A DNA stretch of 64,000 nucleotides, from the NCBI RefSeq assembly GCF_014656195.1, contig NZ_BNBY01000012.1, positions 62,001 to 126,000 of the forward strand. The letters run 5' to 3'. Shown here piece after piece: positions 59,083 through 64,000 of this stretch (position 1 is the first letter of the stretch; the number at the start of each line of letters is the position of its first letter). The DNA comes from Kitasatospora xanthocidica. GTDB taxonomy: Bacteria > Actinomycetota > Actinomycetes > Streptomycetales > Streptomycetaceae. Made by a program: the position numbers and the translations under genes. Under the pieces are notes generated by a model, which saw only the letters and a list, made by a program, of their open reading frames with translations, was not told the DNA's origin and searched no databases.

Positions 59083-59853
59083 ATGCCCGACGAACACCTG
59101 CGGCTCGCCGTCCTGGGAAGTGCGACGCCCTACCCGAGCGCCGACAACCCCTGCTCCGGCTACCTGGTGTCCGGCGGTGGCGCCCGGGTCTGGGTGGACG
59201 CCGGCACCGGCACCCTGGGCCCGCTGCAGCGCCACGTCCGGCTGGACGAGCTGGACGCGATCTGGATCTCCCACCTGCACGCGGACCACTGCGCCGACCT
59301 GCTCACCGCCTACTACGGCGCCCTCTACGCGGACCTCCGGCTCGCCGCGCCGATCCCGCTCTACGCCCCGCCCGGCACCGCCGACCGGCTGGCGGACTTC
59401 CTGACCAACACGGCGCGCCGCAGCCCGGTCGAATCAGCCTTCGCCGTCACCGAGTTGACCGACGGCCACCGGATGGAGGTCGGCCCGCTCACGCTGACCA
59501 GCCGGGCGGTGGAGCACGGGATGCCGGCCTTCGCCCTCCGGGTGGCGGCCGGCGGCCGGTCGCTGGTCTACTCCGGCGACACCGCCCCGTGCCCCGCCCT
59601 CACCGAACTGGCCCGGGACTGCGACCTGTTGCTCTGCGAGGCGGAGATCGCCGAGCCCGAGCCGGACGCCGGCGCCGGGCTGCACCACACCCCCGAGCAG
59701 GCCGGTGCCACCGCCGCGGCGGCCCGCGCCGCCCGGCTGGTGGTCACCCACGTGGGCCGCACCATGACCCCGGCCGAGGCCGTCGGCCGTGCGGCGGCCC
59801 ACTTCGCCGGCCCGGTCGCGCACGCGGACCCGGGTGCGACCTTCACCGTCTGA
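59083..59853 (+). CDS. MBL-fold metal-dependent hydrolase (paralogue)
   Basis: A 256-residue MBL-fold enzyme with the same plan as 8104-8850: LAVLGSATPYPSADNPCSGYLV, SHLHADHCADLLTAYYGA (H-x-H-x-D-H), LVYSGDTAPCPAL and LVVTHVGRTMTP. The shared PSADxPCSxYLV N-terminus shows that they are paralogues. A TAGGCT hexamer (59071-59076) ends 6 nt before the ATG, indicating a leaderless mRNA. The substrate is unknown. Confidence 0.86.
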   Translation: MPDEHLRLAVLGSATPYPSADNPCSGYLVSGGGARVWVDAGTGTLGPLQRHVRLDELDAIWISHLHADHCADLLTAYYGALYADLRLAAPIPLYAPPGTADRLADFLTNTARRSPVESAFAVTELTDGHRMEVGPLTLTSRAVEHGMPAFALRVAAGGRSLVYSGDTAPCPALTELARDCDLLLCEAEIAEPEPDAGAGLHHTPEQAGATAAAARAARLVVTHVGRTMTPAEAVGRAAAHFAGPVAHADPGATFTV

Positions 59854-59883
59854 CGGCCGGGGGCTGGGGCCGTAGCCCTGGCC

Positions 59884-60867
59884 TCAGCCGACCCGCACCA
59901 CGTACTTGCCGGTCGCCCGCCGTTCCTCCATCGCGTCGTGCGCGGCCGGGACGGCGGCCAGGTCGGGCAGTTCGGTGACGGGCAGCTCCAGGCCGCCGTC
60001 GGCGAGAAGGTCGACGACCCGGCGGATGGCCCGGGCGAGCCGCTCCGGGGCGGTGGCCGCGAAGCCGCGGTGGCTGAAGCCGGTGACGCTCAGGTTGCCC
60101 GCCATCAGACGGCCGAGCGGGGGCAGGTCGGCGACGGCGCCGCCGCCCGCGTTGCCGAACAGGACGATCCGGGCGCCGGGTGCCGCCACGGCGAGGTCGA
60201 GGTCCAGGGCCTCGGTGCCCAGCGGGTCGAGCACGAGGTCGACGCCCCGGCCGTCGGTGGCGGTCCGGATCGCCTCGGCCAGGTCCTCGTCGCGGGCGAA
60301 GGCGTGGTGGTAGCCGGTGGCGAGCGCGGCGGCGGCCTTCTCGGGGCGGCCGACGGTGCCGATCAGCCGGCCGCCGCCGAGCAGCGGGACGAGCTGGGCG
60401 AGGGCGTGGCCGATCCCGCCGCCCGCCGAGTGCACCAGGACGGTGTCCCCGGCGGTGAAGCGGCCGGCGTCGGTCAGCAGCAGCATCGCGGTGGCCAGGC
60501 CCAGGGGGACGGCGGCGGCCTCGCGCAGCCCCACCCCGTCCGGGAGCGGCACGGTGAGCACCGCCTCGGCGGTCACGACCTCCGCGAGCCCGGCGCCGAC
60601 GGGTGCGGCGACCACCCGGTCGCCCACGGCCAGCCCGGTGACGCCCTCGCCGAGCTCCCGGACGGTGCCGGACACCTCCTTGCCGGGCCGGTACGGCCAG
60701 TCGGCGGCGTACGCGGCGTCGCCGCGGCGGGTCATCACGTCGACGAAGTTCAGTCCGGCGTAGGCGACGTCGATCGTCACCTGTCCGGGCCCGGGCCTGG
60801 GCGCCTCGATCTCCCGGATCTGCGAGTTCTCGGCCCCACCGGGTGCGGTCATCACCAGTGCGCGCAT
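59884..60867 (-). CDS. Zinc-binding-dehydrogenase-family quinone oxidoreductase
   Basis: A 327-residue MDR enzyme: PGQVTIDVAYAGLNFVDVMTRRGDAAY, RPGKEVSGTVRELGEGV, and VLVHSAGGGIGHALAQLVPLLG as NADPH site, ending GKYVVRVG as in Qor proteins. It lacks the structural zinc cysteines. It is divergent from an ArsR-type regulator with dyads in the 109-bp gap, so repression by that protein is likely. Confidence 0.9.
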   Translation of the reverse strand: MRALVMTAPGGAENSQIREIEAPRPGPGQVTIDVAYAGLNFVDVMTRRGDAAYAADWPYRPGKEVSGTVRELGEGVTGLAVGDRVVAAPVGAGLAEVVTAEAVLTVPLPDGVGLREAAAVPLGLATAMLLLTDAGRFTAGDTVLVHSAGGGIGHALAQLVPLLGGGRLIGTVGRPEKAAAALATGYHHAFARDEDLAEAIRTATDGRGVDLVLDPLGTEALDLDLAVAAPGARIVLFGNAGGGAVADLPPLGRLMAGNLSVTGFSHRGFAATAPERLARAIRRVVDLLADGGLELPVTELPDLAAVPAAHDAMEERRATGKYVVRVG

Positions 60868-60885
60868 GTCGGTCCCCCTCGACTA

Positions 60886-60956
60886 CGATGTTCGACGAAC
60901 TACGAAATTGACGCGGGACAGTGGTACCACGTCGCTTCGATGGATGTCGAACATCG
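60886..60956. promoter_or_regulatory. ArsR-type operators between quinone reductase and regulator
   Basis: GTTCGACGAAC (60890-60900) and GATGTCGAACATC (60943-60955) are each perfect dyads, and CGATGTTCGAC (60886-60896) is the exact inverse of GTCGAACATCG (60946-60956). The arrangement covers both divergent promoters. Confidence 0.8.
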
Positions 60957-60976
60957 CAGATCAGGGAGGTCCCACC

Positions 60977-61378
60977 GTGCCCCGCAGCACCCGCCGCCGA
61001 CCGGCGCTCGCGCACCCCGCGACCGAGGAGATCGACCTCTTCGACGTCCTGCACGCGCTCTCCGACCCCACCCGGATGACCATCGTGCGTGTTCTGCGCG
61101 CGGAGCCGGAACGGGCCTGCGGCACCTTCCCGGTGGACGTGGCGCCCTCGACCCTCAGCCACCACTTCAAGGTGCTGCGCGAGTCCGGCCTGATCAGCCA
61201 GCGCGAGGAGGCCAACCGCCGCTTCTCCGCACTGCGCGCGGCCGACCTGGAGCACCGCTTCCCCGGCCTCCTGGACACCGTCCTCGCCGCCCACGACCGC
61301 ACCGCGTCCGGGGCGGTGTCCGGGGTCGGGTCCGGGGCCGGGGCGGGTGCGCGGGTCGAGGGCGGCGAGGAGGGCTAG
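60977..61378 (+). CDS. ArsR-family winged-helix regulator
   Basis: A 133-residue regulator: IDLFDVLHALSDPTRMTIVRVLRAEPERACGTFPVDVAPSTLSHHFKVLRESGLISQREE is the ArsR DNA-binding domain (residues 18-77), with no canonical CxCxxC metal site; a single Cys (RACGTF) could be a redox sensor. It ends in a Gly-rich tail. GTG 60977 follows GGGAGGT. It is divergent from the quinone reductase. Confidence 0.88.
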   Translation: MPRSTRRRPALAHPATEEIDLFDVLHALSDPTRMTIVRVLRAEPERACGTFPVDVAPSTLSHHFKVLRESGLISQREEANRRFSALRAADLEHRFPGLLDTVLAAHDRTASGAVSGVGSGAGAGARVEGGEEG

Positions 61379-61440
61379 GCGGGGAGGGCCAGACGGGGAG
61401 GCTCGGTCGGGGGAGGCCGGGTGCGGGGGGTCGGCGGGGC

Positions 61441-63171
61441 TCAGTGCCGCCGCCAGACCACCCAGTTCTGCGTCGCGTCGGCCCGGTCGACGTACCAGTC
61501 GGCGGGGTGGCCCGGCCACCAGGCCTCCGGCGGCTGTCCCGCCAAGGGCAGCGGGGTGACCAGGACGTCCGCCTCCGCGGGGACGGGCTGCCAGCGCGGG
61601 TCGCGGTACCAGACCCGGCCCTCGTAGGCCTCGAAGGCGTAGGTGTCGCGCAGCGAGCCCTTGACGTCCCAGGCGAAGACCACGTTCTCGGCCTGCCCGA
61701 TCCCGGAGTCGCGCCTGAAGGTGCCCGCCGTGTCCTGGCTGACCTTCTCGTGCGGCACCGAGATGTGCGCGGTGATCGTCGCGGTCGCGAAGGCGCCGAA
61801 CAGCGCCAGGGAGAGGCCGATCGCCGGGAGCACCCGCCGGCCCCCGGAGAAGCGCACCATGACCACCGCGGCGAGCACGACCAGTGCGGCGGCGGTGGCC
61901 CGGAACATGTTGAGCCTGGTCCAGTCGGCGGCCAGGAACGAGACGTCCGGCAGGCCCCAGAGCACGAAGAGCTCGTCGCGCAGCTTCGAACCGGCCGACA
62001 GCACCACCGCCCCGGCGAGCAGCACCGTCAGTCCGGCCGCCAGGGCCGCCGTGCGGACCAGGACGCGGCGCCCGGACCCGGCCAGCACGGCGGCGCCGAC
62101 CAGGAAGGCCGACGGGACGAGGTACGAGGTGTAGCGGGCGTAGACCCAGTCGTCGATCCGGCCGTCGGCGGGCAGCGCGGCGGCGGCGGCGAGGGCGGTG
62201 CCGACCAGCAGCGCCACCAGGACGCCGCCGGTGATCCGCAGCTCCCGCGGGGCGCGGCGGTCGAACACCGCGAACAGGCAGGCGACGACGGCCAGCCCGC
62301 CGATGCCCCAGGTGGAGACGGTGAAGTACCAGATCTGTCCGGCGGTCCGGGTGAGCGTCCGCTGGGCGGCCTCCGGGTCGGTCAGACCCCGCCAGAGGAA
62401 CCCGCCGACGTCGCTGTTCGCGACGCCGAACCGGGCGCGCAGCCAGGCGGAGAGCAGCTTGCCGCCGAGCACGCCGAGGCCGAGCGTCGCGAGCCCGGCG
62501 ACGGTGCTCCGCCACGGCGCCCGACGCAGCAGCAGGACGCCCAGGAACACGGCGGCGGTCAGGGCGACCACCACGCCGCCGCGGTCATGGGTGGCCATCG
62601 CGTACCCGGCGGCCGCGCCCGCGCCCACGGCATGCCAGACGCGGCGCCGCAGCGGGCCGTCGGCGAGCCAGCCGTGCAGGCAGAGCAGCCAGGCGAGGAT
62701 CAGGACGGGCAGCACGGCGTCGGTCATGACGAACTGCGAGTAGAAGATCACCGGCGGCAGCAGCGCGGTCACGGCGCCGAAGACGTACGCGAGCCGCCGG
62801 TCCAGGCCGAGCCGGCGCAGCGCGACGTAGGCGAGCGGCAGGATCAGCGCGTTGACCGCCGCGTTCAGGCCCATGATCAGCTGGTAGGCGGTCACCGGGT
62901 CGTCGGCCAGCCGCAGCGCGGGGGAGATCAGCAGCGGGTAGCCGCCGGGGAGGACCTCGCCGACCGGGATCGCCGTCGGCGGGCGGCCGGCCAGGACGCG
63001 GGCCAGGACGAGGTAGGAGTCCTCGTCGGGGTGCACGGACGGGAAGTTCAGGTGCCGGACGAGGACGAGCCGGAACAGCAGCTCGGCGACGTAACCGGTG
63101 AGCAGGGCGATGCCCGGCCGGGCGGCGACCCACCGGGTGACGGCGGGCAGGGTGGATCTGAGAGGCCGCAT
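61441..63171 (-). CDS. Membrane glycosyltransferase, GT39-like
   Basis: A 576-residue polytopic protein with about 11-13 membrane helices. HPDEDSYLVLARVLAG in the first external loop carries the acidic motif of GT-C mannosyl/arabinosyltransferases that use polyprenyl-phosphate sugars. A soluble C-terminal region (residues 495-576, DVKGSLRDTYAFEAYEGRVWYRD) faces outward. ATG 63171 is preferred over GTG 63180 because AGGAGG is 10 nt before it. The acceptor is unknown. Confidence 0.8.
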   Translation of the reverse strand: MRPLRSTLPAVTRWVAARPGIALLTGYVAELLFRLVLVRHLNFPSVHPDEDSYLVLARVLAGRPPTAIPVGEVLPGGYPLLISPALRLADDPVTAYQLIMGLNAAVNALILPLAYVALRRLGLDRRLAYVFGAVTALLPPVIFYSQFVMTDAVLPVLILAWLLCLHGWLADGPLRRRVWHAVGAGAAAGYAMATHDRGGVVVALTAAVFLGVLLLRRAPWRSTVAGLATLGLGVLGGKLLSAWLRARFGVANSDVGGFLWRGLTDPEAAQRTLTRTAGQIWYFTVSTWGIGGLAVVACLFAVFDRRAPRELRITGGVLVALLVGTALAAAAALPADGRIDDWVYARYTSYLVPSAFLVGAAVLAGSGRRVLVRTAALAAGLTVLLAGAVVLSAGSKLRDELFVLWGLPDVSFLAADWTRLNMFRATAAALVVLAAVVMVRFSGGRRVLPAIGLSLALFGAFATATITAHISVPHEKVSQDTAGTFRRDSGIGQAENVVFAWDVKGSLRDTYAFEAYEGRVWYRDPRWQPVPAEADVLVTPLPLAGQPPEAWWPGHPADWYVDRADATQNWVVWRRH

Positions 63172-63277
63172 GGGCCGCACCCCTCCTAACGGATTCTTCT
63201 GATGGCGGTATATGTCGTTTGACTGACTATATGGTTCGCCTCGAAGGGAGCAGTACGCCGCCCGGGCCGATCCCGGA

Positions 63278-63508
63278 TCACCGCCCCGTCGCCGGCGCCG
63301 CCGTCCTTGCCGCTGCCCGGTGGCGGCGGTGGTACGAGACCGTGACGGCGGCCAGCAGCGGGGCCCAGGCCACGGTGGGCAGGTAGCGGAAGCCCACCAG
63401 GAAGTGGCCCGCCGGGGTCATGTCCGTCCCCGGCATCGCCCACCACCCGGCGAAGGGCGTCCAGAGCAGGGCCAGCCCCGCCGCGCCGAGCGAGGCCGCC
63501 AGGACCAC
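63278..63508 (-). CDS. Small membrane protein
   Basis: A 76-residue or slightly longer protein with two membrane helices (VLAASLGAAGLALLWTPFAGWW and FRYLPTVAWAPLLAAVTVSY) and a basic tail (HRRHRAAARTAA). The start is uncertain because the frame stays open upstream of GTG 63508. It lies upstream of the GT39-like gene on the same strand. No known function. Confidence 0.6.
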   Translation of the reverse strand: MVLAASLGAAGLALLWTPFAGWWAMPGTDMTPAGHFLVGFRYLPTVAWAPLLAAVTVSYHRRHRAAARTAAPATGR

Positions 63509-63604
63509 CGCGCGGGGGAGGGATGCCTCAGTCCGCCGTCGGGGAACACCGGGGGACGCCTGCCGCCGGGAACGCCCGCCGCCGGAGCGCCCCCCCGCCC
63601 GTGC

Positions 63605-64000
63605 TCAGCGCAGGCGCGAGGAGGACAGGATCGACGCCAGGTGCGCGACCACCATGCCCCAGGTGATCACCGTGATCCCGGCGAGCGTCGCCCGGGTCGC
63701 GTCCAGGTTGCCCAGTCCGGCGTCCACCGCGGCCGCCGTCAGCAGCACCAGCGAGGCCTCGATGCCGTTGGTCACCCGGTGGATCTTGAACACCGAGGCC
63801 AGCCGGCGGGCCGTCGCGATGCCCTGCGAACGCGGCTGCGTCGACTCCTCGTCCGCCGGCGGCTGCCCGCTGCGCGCCCGGGCCACGTCCACCAGGTCCG
63901 TCGAGGCCTTGAGCAGCACCACGCCCAGCGCGGCCGCCAGGCCCACCGACACCCACAGCTCCGAGCCGCCGCGCGCGGCCCGTACGCCCGCGCCGATCAT
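63605..64000 (-). CDS. Hypothetical membrane protein (possibly truncated by window edge)
   Basis: At least 131 residues. It has a membrane helix at about 14-32 (LWVSVGLAAALGVVLL), a polar loop (ARARSGQPPADEESTQPRS) and two further helices (GIEASLVLLTAAAVDAG, ATLAGITVITWGMVVAHLASIL). An ATG occupies the last three bases of the window, so the true start may lie beyond it. No family is recognised. Confidence 0.6.
   Translation of the reverse strand: MIGAGVRAARGGSELWVSVGLAAALGVVLLKASTDLVDVARARSGQPPADEESTQPRSQGIATARRLASVFKIHRVTNGIEASLVLLTAAAVDAGLGNLDATRATLAGITVITWGMVVAHLASILSSSRLR

Noticed and set aside
59938..63189. 1083-codon plus-strand open frame
   Set aside because: Antisense shadow of the quinone reductase and the GT39-like gene; low-complexity Gly/Gln/Glu-rich product.

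Overview
The window is a high-GC actinomycete chromosome segment, almost certainly from a Streptomycetaceae member (Streptomyces or a close relative such as Kitasatospora). Evidence is the extreme third-position GC, the many GTG starts, the frequent leaderless start pattern, the DasR-type dre operators at N-acetylglucosamine and chitin genes, a WhiJ/DUF397/ATP-binding regulator set, and the order clpS - permease - mec - cysO - cysM - nagE2 - nagE1 - nagF - rph - rdgB, which is conserved in Streptomyces core chromosomes. No phage, plasmid, CRISPR or large biosynthetic cluster is visible.

Bases 1-31000 (core). NAD salvage (pncB, pncA cut by the window edge) lies beside clpS and a DUF2017 gene. 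An amino-acid permease is followed by the CysO-dependent cysteine pathway: protease Mec, sulfur carrier CysO and CysM. A short leader-peptide gene precedes cysO-cysM. A second leader peptide of the same type precedes two flavin-dependent monooxygenases at 9.1-11.4 kb, which suggests both loci respond to cysteine or sulfur supply. Two tandem PTS IIC genes and a IIB gene form the GlcNAc uptake system with dre operators; a secreted GH18 chitinase at 19.0-21.5 kb has related operators, so chitin digestion and GlcNAc import are probably co-regulated by DasR. Between them lie rph, a lipoprotein gene, rdgB, an unusual tRNA with a leucine UAG anticodon, and an HNH protein with three internal repeats. 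Then follow bcp, a DUF3618 protein, a GroES-like protein, an SDR/LysR divergent pair, an AlkZ-like protein and a bifunctional penicillin-binding protein.

Bases 29000-41000 (cell envelope and transport). A three-gene ABC exporter leads into a family-2 glycosyltransferase and a nucleotide-sugar dehydrogenase with overlapping stop and start codons. A DUF445 protein and adenosine deaminase follow. A ribbon-helix-helix regulator with its own operator array then heads an apparent operon with a DUF4097 protein and a DrrAB-like ABC exporter.

Bases 41000-51000 (accessory). Small unrecognised genes, a PadR/HAAS pair, two orphan immunity-type genes (Imm61-like, Imm49-like), a 169-bp MITE-like element abutting the Imm49 stop codon, a WhiJ-type XRE/DUF397/ATPase locus with a palindromic operator, and two IS5-family transposase remnants mark this as the most plastic part of the window.

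Bases 51000-61400 (redox and efflux array). Three NmrA-like reductases, two medium-chain reductases and an SMR efflux pump lie beside a methyltransferase, an MBL hydrolase and four local regulators (three TetR, one ArsR). Several intergenic gaps contain clear inverted or direct repeats, and one promoter has the 19-bp spacer typical of MerR control. The right end has a GT39-type membrane glycosyltransferase and two small membrane-protein genes, the last possibly cut by the edge.

All assignments come from reading the sequence and recalling family features; no database search was run.
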